Program-made: the position numbers and the translations under genes
NCBI GenBank assembly: GCA_963575745.1
Contig: CAUYUJ010005025.1
Span: 281,377-345,376, forward strand
DNA: 64,000 nt
Origin: Prorocentrum cordatum
Lineage: Eukaryota; Sar; Dinophyceae; Prorocentrales; Prorocentraceae
Reading direction: 5' to 3'
Notes under the pieces: generated by a model
What the model was told of the DNA's origin: nothing
Seen by the model: only the letters and a program-made list of their open reading frames with translations
The model's database searches: none
Shown: piece by piece, positions 50,135-60,222 of the stretch
Layout: every line of letters begins with the position of its first letter
Numbering within the stretch: position 1 is the first letter of the stretch

Positions 50135-50489
50135 CCTGTTTTTTTGGATTCAGGCAAGTTTATTTGCAGGGCTTTCGCCCCCCCCCCCCCTCGACCATCT
50201 TCAAGCGAAATACTAGCGTGAAAGTGCCTTTCGAACTTGCGTGATTTCCGCGCCCACCCCCCCAACGGGCTCGTTTCAGGCTCAGCCCCCCCCCCCGTCC
50301 ATGCAAGTAAACTGGCCAGAGTCTAAAAAACAGGCTCTTTGTGGCCACCGCCCCGGCCTGCGTGCCTCGTGCCGGGCCAGCTTGCCTGCGGGGGTGGTAA
50401 AACGACGCGAAGGTCGGGACAAAATCGGATCGGGATAACTCGAAATCTCTGAGAATCGGCGGGTTTGGAGGATGTATTGGGCGCCGCGG

Positions 50490-50546
50490 CCGCTCCAGAG
50501 CGTTCCGGAACGCTCTGAGAGCGCTCCGGAACGCTCTGGAGCGATT
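50490..50546. other. Long near-perfect palindrome (CCAGAGCGTTCCGGAACGCTCTGG type)
   Basis: CGCTCCAGAGCGTTCCGG.. and ..CCGGAACGCTCTGGAGCGA form a symmetric block of about 52 bases, built from two nested palindromes centred on TCCGGA. There is no unique loop, so it resembles two hairpins side by side. Confidence 0.85.
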
Positions 50547-50679
50547 TATCCTGATCCTAGCCTTGTTTTAGGTGGTGCGTGCGAGCGTCGTGTCCCCAGG
50601 GGCTGCCCTGTTGGTACGCAGCCCCCGCTCCGCGGTCTTGTGCCAGACCGGCTTGTTTGTGGGGGTTGTGTCCAGGCGT

Positions 50680-50862
50680 CGCGCCCCCAAGAATGGGGAC
50701 GAAAATGACCAGCAGCTCCTGCCATTCTGAAGTTGGTTCCCTGTCGGTGCCGCCGTGGGCGTTGTCCCTTCGAAGCGAAAGGCCGCCCAGCCGCTGTCGG
50801 TTCTGGTTGTTGGACATCGGCGTTGCCCATTGTTCTTCCGTACCCACTTAGGGCGTCCGAAT
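50680..50862. mobile_element. MITE, GCCCAACAGC family, copy 4 (decayed)
   Basis: The internal blocks CTGTCGGTGCCGCCGTGGGC, AGGCCGCCCAGCCGCTGTCGG and CATTGTTCTTCCGTACCC match the other copies. The left arm is only weakly preserved (GAATGGGGACGAAAATG). Confidence 0.6.
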
Positions 50863-51138
50863 AAGATACAGTCAGCCCGCATAGTAAAAATGGGCAGTTT
50901 TCCTAAGGGTATGTTTGCATCCTTGCCTCCTCGGTCCATCCTTGGCCGCTTTCGTTGGCCGCGCCCCGCTCGAAAAGCTTTGACATGGGCGTCCAAAGCC
51001 ATTACATCCTTATCGCGCCGCGCATCCTTGCGATTCGGGCCGACTGTAGGTCAACCGCGGGGGCGCGAAGATGAGCGCGCATCGCGGGGCGCGATGCGCG
51101 AAGGTGGGCGACCCAGGAGGGCGAGAAACCATCTGCGG
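50862..51138. other. No gene recognised; similar to 8,020-8,170
   Basis: CAGTCAGCCCGCATAGTAAAAATGGGC..CATCCTTGG.C..TTTCG.TGGCCGC.CCCCGCTCGA resembles 8,025-8,125 in the same order, so this is an interspersed repeat of about 150-200 bp. No coding signal. Confidence 0.6.
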
Positions 51139-51139
51139 T

Positions 51140-51305
51140 CAGGGAGGAGGAGGAGGAGGAGGAGGAGGAGGAGGAGGAGGAGGAGGAGGAGGAGGAGGCG
51201 GGGGGGGGGGGGAGGAGGGGGGGAGGAGGAGTGAGGAGGAGGAGGAGGAGGAGGAGGAGGAGGAGGGAGGAGGAGGAGGAGGAGGAGGAGGAGGAGGAGG
51301 AGAGG
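51140..51305. repeat. (GAG)n microsatellite flanked by a direct repeat
   Basis: GAG triplets with a GGCGGGGGGGGGGG interruption. The string GAGAAACCATCTGCGGTCAG at 51,121 recurs as GAGAAGCCATCTGCGGTCAG at 51,309, bracketing the tract. Confidence 0.95.
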
Positions 51306-51454
51306 AGGCGAGAAGCCATCTGCGGTCAGGCACGTTTCGGATGTCTTGATCGCTCGACCCCCGCCCCCCACCACGGCACGCGCAAGGAGCGGAGGGCGTC
51401 GCCCGGAAGCTTCGTCGGGGGCGCCCAGCGCCGGTCACGAGAGATCCGCGCGGG

Positions 51455-51650
51455 GAGCCTCCTCCTCCTCCTACCTCCTCCTCTCCTTACCACCTCCTCC
51501 TCCTACTCCCTCATCCTACTCCTCTCCTCCCTCCTCCTCCTCCCTCCTCCTCCTCCTCTCCTCTCCCTCCTCCTCCTCCTCCTCCCTCTCCCCACCTCCT
51601 CCTCCTCCTCCTCCACTCCTCCTCCTCCTCCTCCTCCTCCTCCTCTTTTT
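51455..51650. repeat. (CTC)n microsatellite
   Basis: CTC triplets with ACCTC and CCTCATCC interruptions, opposite in polarity to the GAG tract 150 bases upstream. Confidence 0.95.
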
Positions 51651-51899
51651 GTGTGCCCTGCGACTTTTTTCGAGCTTTTGGGCAAGGGCCCACTTTGGCC
51701 TCGCAAGGGCCTCGATGTGCCCCAGGTCCTTCCATGTGCCCCTGGCGTGCCTCGCGCAACTGGAGGCCTCGAAAGGGAGGGCATTTTTCCTCCAGGGCCC
51801 CTTCCTGCACAGCTTCGATCGTGAGCATCTGTCGCGGGTCGGCGCTGCCCTTTCCCCCCTGGCGGTACTTTCGGCGTGGCGACGCCGTTGGCGCGCTTA

Positions 51900-52122
51900 G
51901 CTCTAGGTCTCCCACATGGGGTCGGAGCAGACGGGGTCGGAGGATCTCGCCGCATCGCCGATGCGCCGATGCGTCGGCGATGCGGATCGATATTTAGCCC
52001 GATTTCTTCCACGACGGCGTCGCCGATGCATCGCCGACGTCGCCAGTGCATCGCCGATGTATCGCCGATGCGGCGCGATCCCCCGGCCCCATCTACTCCG
52101 ACCTCATCTAGGAGGCCTCTAC
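51900..52122. mobile_element. TIR element rich in GCATCGCCGATG
   Basis: Left CATGGGGTCGGAGCAGACGG and reverse-complemented right GATGAGGTCGGAGTAGATGG match at 16 of 20 bases, and inverted similarity continues through GGATCTCGCCGCATCGCCGA. The interior repeats GCATCGCCGATG at least six times, a self-complementary string, so the unit can fold extensively. Non-coding. Confidence 0.7.
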
Positions 52123-52356
52123 GAGCACCTGCCATGCCGATTTATCAATCCCTCCTCCCTCCCCACCTCCTTTTTCTGCGCCTCCCCGTTTCCCTCCTAG
52201 CTCCTCGGCCCCCCCATTATCCCCCTCGAGCAGGGGATCGAGACTGGTGCGTGAGGGGGGAGGCGTGGACGGACCCCGATCTCAGTGAGCAGGTGCGGGG
52301 CTGCGGCCGCCATAGCCGTTTGGGTGCAAGCTTGCTGCCCGTGGCAACGGGTAGTT

Positions 52357-52510
52357 TTAAGTCCCTCTACAGGAGGAGTATTCAAGAATAGTCAAGAAAT
52401 AGTCAGGAGACGTTTTTTCCATCATTTTTGTAAAAGCTATGTTGGACATTGTTTGATATTTTCTATTTTTCGTCCACAATCCGCCTGTAGGGGGACATGC
52501 CAGACCTAAG
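52357..52510. mobile_element. MITE, TTAAGTCGGGC family, copy 1
   Basis: The right end CTGTAGGGGGACATGCCAGA plus CCTAAG is the inverted repeat of the family's left end. The left end here (TTAAGTCCCTCTACAGGAGG) has lost about 8 bases. The interior GAAATAGTCAGGAGAC corresponds to AAATAGTCTGG.GA in the other copies. AT-rich centre. Confidence 0.7.
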
Positions 52511-52902
52511 GGTAGTTTCGCGCCCAGCCGCGGTTGCTGCGCGGGGAGTGTAGCCCATGCCAAGACCGTGGATCTGGGCGGCCCGCGATCCCGATTTCGC
52601 GTGCGACCTGGTAATCCATGGGCAGTCTTACGTCTTACTACGACGAGGTCGCCATCTACGACGACTCTTGCGTCGACCAGAGCGCAGGCATCGTGTGCAC
52701 GCTGGGTTCTGGGACGGTCGGGGACGCCATCCCCGCGGAGTTCGTGTGTTCGAGTGCTGCTAATGGCTAATGAGGTGGAGGGCCAAAAAAGGGGGTTATC
52801 ATTTGTGCAAGGTGAAGGTTGTGGTCCACGTCGACGCCTTCGGTTGCTGGAGGGCGCGGGCCTGACGGCAGAGGCGATAAAGTGGCTCAAGGGCCCAGGG
52901 TC

Positions 52903-54204
52903 ATGATGTTCCAACCTACCATAGCCTTGACCACGAGACATAATTTCGAGCACCAGGAAAGCACCGAAACTGAAGGGTTTTCACGCATCGGGCCCTGGGA
53001 GGCGATACTCGTTCGACATTGCTTCGATACTTGTCTGGGTGCTCGAGATGATTTTCGAGACTTGGCCCTGAGGTGCGATGGGAGCAACATAAACCCAGGG
53101 GGGAACCGCCTCCGGGCGCACCTGGAAGGGCACCCGGAACCAGCGGACGCTCCATGGAAGAAGAAGGAGAAGAGGACGACGAAGAAGAAGAAGAGGCGGA
53201 CCGCAGGCGAGCCGGCGCCGGCAGCGGACGGGCAGTTTTTTGAGCCAAATGGCGCCACAGGTTCAGACGATCTCCATAAGACGTTTAGGGTCTCCAGGAC
53301 GCAATCCGCGGGGCCAGCGGCGAGCGGGCTGGCCGGGACGCGGGCCGGCGCGGCAGTGACGGGGGCGGGGGCGGGCGGCGCGACGGGCCAGAGAGGCGAG
53401 GCCGCAGCCTGGAGCGCCAGCGAAGTCGGGAGCGCCAGCGCGGCCGGGAGCGCCGCGACGGGCCAGGGAGGCGCGGCCGCCGCCGGGAGCGCCAGCGCAG
53501 CCGGGAGCGCAAAGCGCAGCCGGTCCGCAAGAGGTCGCCGCGCTCGTCTGGCCGGGCGCGCCACGCCTCCGCCCCGCCGGCGGACGGCCGCGCCGCGGGC
53601 TCGCGCGAGGGCGCCCCAGCAGAGCCGCCCCTGCCCGCGAGGCCGGCGCCTGACCACCGAGCCGGGGAGGGGCCGAGAGCGAGCGGCCAGACGACCGCCA
53701 GAGGAGGGGAAGCCGGCGCCGCAGGGACCTCGGCTGCCGGAGACGAGCCCATGGGGCGCCGGCAGGGCCGGAGCCGCTCGCGGAGCCTGCGCTCCCGCCG
53801 CTACCGCCGCTGGCGCGTCGACCGCGGCGCCAGGCCGCCCGGGGCCAGAGAGAGCCTGTCTTTCACAGCGCTTCCCCCTCCTCGCAGGCGGCTCGGGCAC
53901 GACCGCTTGTTGGAGTGCGCCCTCAGGAACCCGGGCAACTTGGCCGTTCGCTACCTTGAGAAGATGGACGCCTCAAGTTGGCTTGTCGGAGGGGGAGGCG
54001 GCCCGCGAGTTGGACGAGGGCCCGGACCTGGCAGCGATGACTTCTACGCCATCCTGTACCCCGAGCACCCGTCCATGGGTCCGCGGTATTCCCGCTTGTC
54101 GAGGACGGCCTGTCGAGCGCTGGACTTGCTCGCGCAGCGGAAGTGCGAGGAGTGCGCGGACCTTACGCGGCGCTCGATGGGGTGCTGGTGGGCGGCCACT
54201 GTGA
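52903..54204 (+). pseudogene. Gag-like basic ORF of the 53-58 kb retroelement
   Basis: First ATG 52,903 in a frame open to 54,204. It holds ARDDFRDLALRCDGSNINPG and a strongly basic stretch KKKEKRTTKKKKRR (about 53,160-53,203), then an Ala/Gly/Arg-rich repeat region (GSASAAGSA units). Conserved-looking blocks then alternate between frames: ECALRNPGNLAVRYLEKMD (53,913-53,969), VGLSEGEAARELDEGPDLAA (53,977-54,038), FYAILYPEHPSMGPRYSRLS (54,041-54,100), TACRALDLLAQRKCEECADL (54,107-54,166) and ESWRELIAPESTARVDRDED (54,209-54,268). The frame alternation shows that the copy is broken. I infer a nucleic-acid-binding structural protein preceding the RT. Confidence 0.5.
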
Positions 54205-54269
54205 TCAGGAAAGTTGGCGCGAACTCATCGCGCCGGAGTCGACTGCGCGCGTGGACCGCGACGAGGACC

Positions 54270-55066
54270 AGATGCCTGCCACGGAGCAGCAGCTCGAGCT
54301 GCGGCCCCAGCATCGCTCGGCCCGGGCCAGCCGAACCACGACATGGGCTCGTGCAAGGACAAGGGCAAGGGCAAGAACAGTGACAGGCCAGAGAGGGGTG
54401 GCCCGACGGTGGGCTGCTGCGGCCACCTGCTCCGGCGCTTTCGGCGGCGCGCCAAGCAGCGCGGGGGCCGCCGGCGATCTGCGGCAGTGGCCCTGCGCCC
54501 TGCGGACGCGGTCGGCTGGGCAGGTGGCTCCCTGGGCCATGGGTCGGGCGCGTCCCAGGGCCCCGTCGGCCGCCCGCCGACCCCTCCGCGGAGTTCGCCG
54601 GGGCTTTTTTTTCCTGGGGCCAAGGCGGGCAGGCGGCCTGCCGCCGCTGCCCGCGGCGGTTTTTGCACGGAGGCGTGGGCGCCACCCTTCGCGGCCAGGG
54701 CGCTGTCCGAAGAAAACGCCTCTCGGCGTCGCCTCGTCGGGCATGCGCTCGTGCAATTCCCCGGGCAGCCGCGCGGGCCAGAAACTAGGGGTCGCAGACC
54801 TTCTCCTCGAGGCGTCAGCGGTCCACGAGAAACCAACGGACCGGCTGAGCCCATGGCCGGAATGGTTCATGTCCGATTCGAAGCGCCCCCCCCCCCCCCC
54901 AGCGCAGCAGGTCGCCCGGGGAGCGGGCCCGCGTCCAATAAGATGGCCACGCCGCAGGCATCCGCCGCGACTTGGTGGCAGACGCGGTCTTCCCGACGCG
55001 GCCGGACGCGGGCGGGGTCGGCGCGGTCGACCTCGCAGGCTGCCTGGATGGGGAGCTCCCTACCTA
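54270..55066 (+). other. Degraded linker of the 53-58 kb retroelement
   Basis: Several frames overlap but none shows a conserved block. GC is very high. It lies between the gag-like and RT parts and is probably decayed coding sequence. Confidence 0.35.
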
Positions 55067-55067
55067 G

Positions 55068-55880
55068 GTGTCCGACCCGCGGAAGCGCCTGCTGCCGCGG
55101 GAGGAGTGGCCGCCGCGGCCCGCCGGGTCGAAGGTCCATGGGGGCTAGGGGGCATGGGGGGAGTTGGTCAACGAGGGCCTGTGCTGGGGGCTTTTCCGGG
55201 CAGCTGACCCCGCGGCCTTCTCCCGAGGGCGGGCCGGCGGCCCCATGTTCAGCGGAGCCATGGGCGGCGACGGGGAAAAGGTGGTCGACGGCGCGCCTCG
55301 CCCACGTTACGCATCACATCCATATTGGCCCCGTTGAATGCGCACGCGCGGCCAATGCGTGGCGATGCGGATTGCCCCCCATTCGTTGCCCAGGCGACCT
55401 TGACGTCGCTCAAGGAGGGCGAGAGCGCGGTCGGGTTGTCGACAGCGAGGATTCCGCCAGCTGTTCTACCTTACTGCGGATGCCTCGAAGCTGGGGCGGG
55501 TTCCTCGTTCATGAGCGCCCTGTTTCAAGTGTTGTTCTCGGTCGCAGAGCAGAGGGCACCTTCCGCGATTCGCTCGCGACGGCGCCGACGGGTTGATCCG
55601 GCGCCGCGGCCGTCGCCCAGGCTGTGGTCCGCCGCCTCGTTTCCGGCGAGGCAGAGGTTGATCTAGCTACCGAGGTGGCTAAATCCAAGGCGTTCCCGAG
55701 GGGGCTGGATTATTCCCTCGCGCACTTGGGCCCCTTCGACTTTATCCGAGGCCTTGGCCGGGCAGGAGTCGCAGGATCACCAGCGCTTCATAGGGGTGCG
55801 CCGCCGCCTCGGCCCGCCGCTCAACAAGGCCAAATCTCCCATCGGCTCTTTCCAGGCGCCCTTGCAGCGCGGGCAGTCTG
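55068..55880 (+). pseudogene. Reverse transcriptase fragment of the 53-58 kb element, frameshifted
   Basis: Blocks in order: VSDPRKRLLPREEWPPRPAG (55,068-55,127), a TAG at 55,146, ELVNEGLCWGLFRAADPAAF, GEKVVDGAPRPRYASHPYWP (to 55,333) and an SED-type motif A (VVDSEDSA, about 55,437). PRSWGGFLVHERPVSSVVLG follows, then TGA at the Trp of a P-T-G-W-like motif B (55,593-55,595), then SGAAAVAQAVVRRLV (55,596-55,640) and QDHQRFIGVRRRLGPPLNKA (near 55,773-55,832). The sequence of motifs resembles RTs of dinoflagellate retroelements. At least two stops and several frameshifts make it non-functional. Confidence 0.5.
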
Positions 55881-57320
55881 CCGCTTGATCCGCTCATCCT
55901 TGCGCGCTGCGGCCGCCGAGGTGGCGGCAGAAGCAGCGCTCCGCCGCCGGGCAGGCCTCGCGTGTTTTTGCGCGGGCTACCGCCGACCACCGTTCTCCGT
56001 CTTGCAGGACATCGTCGCGGTCGTCGACTCTCCAGCCATCGAGGCCCCGCCAACGTCGGCGCCATGGCGGAAGCGTTCCTTTTGAGCGCGCTAGCGCCGC
56101 TGGCCAGGGCCAATCTGCGGGCGCAAGTGGGGCCCCGCATCGCCTGTTCAGGCGCTTCGCCGCACGGAGGCAGAGCTGCCGTAGCCAGCAGTCTCGGAGC
56201 GCTCGGGGCTGCCCCAGCCTACGCGGAGGTCTCCGGCGACGCGGGCGAGCCTGGCGTCGAGGGCGCCCGGAACCAGCGCGCCTGCCTGCGCCGCCTTGCG
56301 TTCCCTGGTGAATATTGCCCATGGGGCCACTTGGGGCCCGTCTGCCCCATTTTGGAGTGCCAGACGCACGGGCTCGGAACCGGATGCCCCCTGCGAAGCT
56401 CCCGCCAGCCCCCGGGGGCCGAAGTCGCATTTGGCGACCAGCGCAGCCGTCCGAGCCTCGAACGAGATCACCGGTCTCGCCATCCGAGCCTTGGCGGCGC
56501 GGCTAGTGCGCCCAGGCTACATCGCGGCGTTGCAGCCGCCCAGCAGCTGGCTCCGGGGGTTATCCCAGGCGCGATGGACGCCGCAGCGGCGCGGGATATT
56601 TCTCGCAGAGGCGCGCGGGAGGCGCCAGATGCGCAGCTCATCTTTGTTGCACCGTCGCATTGCCAAACGCGCCGGGCAGCAGGGCGAGGCGCGCGAGGAC
56701 GAGCTGCGGGGCATTTGCGCGGACGTCGCGGCGGCGGCATGCCGGGCGCGCGGCGAAGCGTCGCGCCCGCAGGAGCCGGGGGATCAGGCCTCGGCGCCCA
56801 GCCCTGGGAGACCGCCAGCCGGCTCGGCGACGCGCAGCTCAATTCAGCCACGCGCAAAGGGGGGTGCGGGGGGGGGAGGGTTTCTTACAAGCACCCCTGC
56901 TTCTGAGAAGGCCCGGGCCTTATCTATAGATGTAAGGCCGGCGCCTTCTAAGAAGCAGCCTCCTTCTAAGAAGCCCTCCCCCCTCCCTCCACCCGATTGT
57001 GCGCACCGCCAATCAATGAGCTATGATGCAGGAGATCACGGGGTGGCTCTCTGCCACGCAGGCCGGAGGCGAGGAGGGCCACTTCCGCGACCTGGCGAGC
57101 GCAGCTGACCACCGCGGTTCGGATGTCCGGCCGCGGGCTTCGGAGGTGCTCCGGAATTCGCGCCAAGCCGCTCCCTCTCCAGCTTTTTGTTGGCATTGCA
57201 AGCCGTTGTCCAGCTGCGCCTGGCGCAGCGCGGATAATCAATGTTTTGGAGGTGCTTTCCCTCGTCAACTACGCCAATTGATCCTTGAAGTGCGTCTCGA
57301 GCGTGTCGAGGCACCTCGTG
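55881..57320 (+). other. Decayed central part of the 53-58 kb element
   Basis: Long overlapping frames on both strands reflect high GC. No RNase H motif could be read with confidence. It contains the CTTCTGAGAAG cluster at 56,896-56,978. I see no independent gene. Confidence 0.35.
56893..56980. repeat. CTTCT(G/A)AGAAG palindromic repeats
   Basis: CTTCTGAGAAGG at 56,900, CTTCTAAGAAG at 56,946 and CTTCTAAGAAG at 56,962, with GGGCCTTATCTATAGATGTAAGGCC between, another inverted repeat. Same motif as at 47.1 kb. Confidence 0.65.
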
Positions 57321-57597
57321 CATGTGCTCGATAGTATGGTTGCTACGGCCGCGATGTCCAAGGGGCGGTCGTCGTCGCGCCCCGCCTGAACGATCCCTTG
57401 AGGGAGGTTGCCGGCTATTTGTTGGCGGCCGATGCGTGGGCGATCTCCAGCTGGAACGTCTCGGACCAGGCCAGCCGGAGGGTTGGGCCGCGCCGGGTTC
57501 CACGGGGGTGAGAATTACCAAGCGGGCCGCTAAGAGGACCCGCGTATCGCGGATGGGCAGCTCGAGGGAGGCCGGTGTCTCGGCAGCGATTTTAACA

Positions 57598-58400
57598 AAA
57601 GGTCGAGGTCGAAATCGTACATTTTTCGATCATTTGGATTTTTCACAAGATCCCCCTAGCACACTCAATGCCCTCGACCGTGTTGCGGGCGCCTGTTTAA
57701 GCTACTTGCGGCAGGAGGGCGAGCCCGAGAGCTGGGCGGCTGATTTCGCGTCGGCCCTTTCAGCGGCTCGCGCCGGCAAGCCGCCGCCACCTGTGCACTT
57801 GCAATTTCTACCTTGCTAGCAAAACGCAAGACTATTCAAAGGAGAAGGGCATTCCCGCCCCCAGCCTCCGCGCTTCGGGGCCTGGCGGGCCTGGCGTCGG
57901 CGAGTGGCTGGGACGACGTCGCAGCTGCTATTATGTCGGCGTTTGTTGGGCTTCCGCGCGCAGGAGAGATCCTGGGAGCTCGTTTCCGGCACCTTCTGCT
58001 GTGCCAGCGCGACTCCCGCGCAATGTTTTTTTATTGCCGGAGTCTAAGTCAGGCGCCCGCGGGAATTTCGAGGAGGAGAAGGTGGTCATGTCGGACCCGC
58101 TGGTCATCATGGCGGCGTTGCGGGCTCGCCGAGGGCGCCCCCAGGGCGACGGGATTTTCTCCGGGACCGCCGCGCAGTTTCAGAAGGCTTTGCAAGAGCT
58201 TTGTCAGCAGGCGCAGCTTCCATGGCAAGACGTGCGTGGCTACAGTCTCCGTTCAACGTCGCCTCCAGGGCCACCCCGGCAGGTACACATGGGCCCTTTC
58301 GTTGCGGATCGGGGGCCAGGCAGACGCTGGGTGCCGGCGCCGCCATGCCGCCTGGCCGCAGACTCTTCGAGTTGGTTGCGGGTCATGCCGCTGCGGCTGA
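57598..58400 (+). pseudogene. Tyrosine-recombinase-like domain, frameshifted
   Basis: The N-terminal part NRTFFDHLDFSQDPPSTLNA..GACLSYLRQEGEP (about 57,615-57,735) fits the core-binding module. FVGLPRAGEILGARFRHLLL (about 57,940-58,000) resembles box I, with its Arg in LPRAGEILGAR or LGAR. FLLPESKSGARG (58,028-58,065) supplies the Lys strand, and QDVRGYSLR (58,224-58,250) corresponds to the H/Y-x-x-R of box II. After that the sequence breaks across frames and the catalytic Tyr region cannot be read. Together with RT blocks upstream, this suggests a DIRS-like (YR) retroelement. A Crypton-like element is the alternative. Confidence 0.5.
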
Positions 58401-58839
58401 TTCCGCGCCCACGCCTAGGGCTAGAGCCGCCAGGGCGTTTCCAACGGTGGCGCGGCCGGAGCAAGGGCTGCCGGGCCGGTGCAAGGGCTGCCGGGGTAGG
58501 TCCAAGGCCTGCCGGTGGGTCCCCGCGGTGAGGCATGTGGGGGAGGTTGCCGCCTTCGCCCTTGAGTGCAAGGGCGCGTCCACGGGTTGGGCCGAGGCTG
58601 CCCCTGCGGGGCTGGCGCCGCCGCGGCGTTCCCATCCCGCCGTGTCCTTGATCAAGGGGCACAGCTCCAACCAAGCCCCTGGCCGGCAACAGTGCAAGGC
58701 AGCGGGGAGGTGGGCGTCGCGCTTGCTCCCAGGGGGTCTTGGGCGCGCGCTCGCCGGAAGGCACAGCCCCGTTTCTGGTGCGACGCGAGCGCATGACGCT
58801 ACGAACCCCAAAAAGGGGAAGGAGCAGACGCGGCATAGC

Positions 58840-59130
58840 ATCAAACACTATGCATGGGGGGGGAGGCGTAGGCGGACCCCGATCTTAGTGAGCAGGTGCG
58901 GGGCTGCGGCTGTCGTAGCCGTTTACCACCTGTACCGCCGCGCTGCCGTGCACAAATCAATTCAATGTGCACATCAACCTTGTCTTAGCATCCTCTGGTA
59001 GGCGCGCAAGGGCGCGCGCTCGCCGGAAGGCACAGCCACGCCTCTGGTGGGAAGCGAGCACATGACGATACGAGGCCAAAAAAGGGGAAGGAGCAGACGC
59101 GGCATAACATCAAGCACTACATAATCTATT
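58840..59130. repeat. Direct repeat of a ~110-bp segment
   Basis: GGCGCGCGCTCGCCGGAAGGCACAGCC..CGCATGACGCTACGA..CCAAAAAGGGGAAGGAGCAG..CGGCATA..CATCAA.CACTA at 58,742-58,850 recurs at 59,012-59,122. The piece GGGGGGGAGGCGTAGGCGGACCCCGAT at 58,857 also matches 52,256-52,282. Confidence 0.75.
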
Positions 59131-59284
59131 TTCCCCAAGGTTGAGTTTCTCCCCGAGTCTACGGAATAATGATTCCGAACTCTCAACAGACGTACGGAGC
59201 ATCCACGCATTCGTCGGTGGTTGGAGGGGAACATCAAGTCTGGAGCAGATCAAATCTGCAGTCGATCCCCTCCTCGACCCCTGC

Positions 59285-59405
59285 CTCCCTCCCTCCTCCC
59301 CACCTCCTCCTCCTCCTCCTCCTCCTCCTCCTCCTCCTCCTCCTCCTCCTCCTCCCTCCTCCCTCCTCCCTCCTCCCTCCTCCCTCCTCCCTCCTCCCTC
59401 CTCAT
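59285..59405. repeat. (CTC)n and (CTCCTCC)n microsatellite
   Basis: CTC triplets passing into CTCCCTC heptamer-like steps. Confidence 0.95.
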
Positions 59406-59559
59406 CGACCCCAGCCTCCCTCCCTCGCCCCCCCCTGCTCAGTCCCGCCGTTGCCTTCCCCGTCTTCGCCCCCCCGCCCCTTCTGGCCTCCCCCGTGCTC
59501 CTCGGAATCCTTCCGCTCTCCCCCCATCCCCACTATCGTTTCTTTGCTTGCTACGCTTA

Positions 59560-59630
59560 GGAGGAAAAGGAGGAGGAGGAGGAGGACGAGGAGGAGGAGG
59601 CAAAGGAGGACGAGGACGAGGAGGAGGAGT
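59560..59630. repeat. (GAG/GAC)n microsatellite
   Basis: It ends directly at the TTAAGTC terminus of the next MITE. Confidence 0.9.
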
Positions 59631-59798
59631 TAAGTCGGGCATGTTCCTCCACAGGTGGAAGATTCAAGAGAGGAAGGTTTAAACAAATAGTCTGGTGATG
59701 ATTGCTCTTGTTGTTTTAACCAGTGTGGATTAATGTTTGGCTGTTGTTTTATGCTTCTTGTTCCCAAATCCGCCCGTAGGAGGACATGCACGACCTCA
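59630..59798. mobile_element. MITE, TTAAGTCGGGC family, copy 2
   Basis: Left TTAAGTCGGGCATGTTCCTC; right AGGAGGACATGCACGACCTC, the inverted counterpart. The interior contains CAAATAGTCTGGTGATG, as in the other copies. Confidence 0.7.
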
Positions 59799-59894
59799 TG
59801 CTGGTCCCCGTTCCCCTCCTGCTCCTGGGCCCCCCTGTTTCCTGGCCCCTCACCGCTCTTCCTCCCGAATCGACGCACAAAAAGCGGCATGTAC

Positions 59895-60050
59895 ATAAAC
59901 TGTCGGCGCTCCGCGCGGATTTCTTGGGTCTTCGCTGGTCCTCCTTGGCGGCGCCTCCGGCGCCGCCCCTGGCGCGCTCCGCGCGCCAGGGAGGGGGATC
60001 CAGCGCAGATCCAAGAAATCCGCGCGGAGCGCCGAAAGTTTATGTCTGCA
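59895..60050. mobile_element. MITE, CGCGCGGATTT family, copy 3
   Basis: Left ACATAAACTGTCGGCGCTCC..GCGCGGATTTCTTGG; right CCAAGAAATCCGCGCGGAGC..GCCGAAAGTTTATGT, with the arms nearly perfect inverted repeats over about 45 bases. The centre is GGCGGCGCCTCCGGCGCCGC plus GGCGCGCTCCGCGCGCC. Confidence 0.8.
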
Positions 60051-60084
60051 TCGTCTCGTGCTCCTCCACCGGACAGAGAAGCGA

Positions 60085-60222
60085 CCCACACGCAACTTCT
60101 CGGAGCTCCGCGCGGCTCCCCGGAGTCGGCGTCGGGGCGCCCTCGGCGTGCCCGGCGCGCCGGGGACGGGGGCGCCCCCAGCGCCAGTCCAAGAAGTATC
60201 GGCGCGGGCCTCCGGGAACCTC
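60085..60222. mobile_element. Diverged MITE related to the CGCGCGGATTT family
   Basis: The layout is the same (GAGCTCCGCGCGG.. arm, central GCCCGGCGCGCCGGG palindrome, right arm GCGCGGGCCTCCGGG), but the sequence is considerably diverged. A further half-copy (CTCCGCGCGGATTTCTTGGA) is at 60,696. Confidence 0.5.

Noticed and set aside
53235-53262. Antisense match to the spliced leader (GCCATTTGGCTCAA)
   Set aside because: One base shorter in the T-run, lacks the CGTA start and lies antisense inside a gag-like frame. Judged chance similarity.
54225-54870. Long minus-strand frames opposite the 53-58 kb element
   Set aside because: High GC makes all frames long; the recognisable retroelement blocks are on the plus strand.
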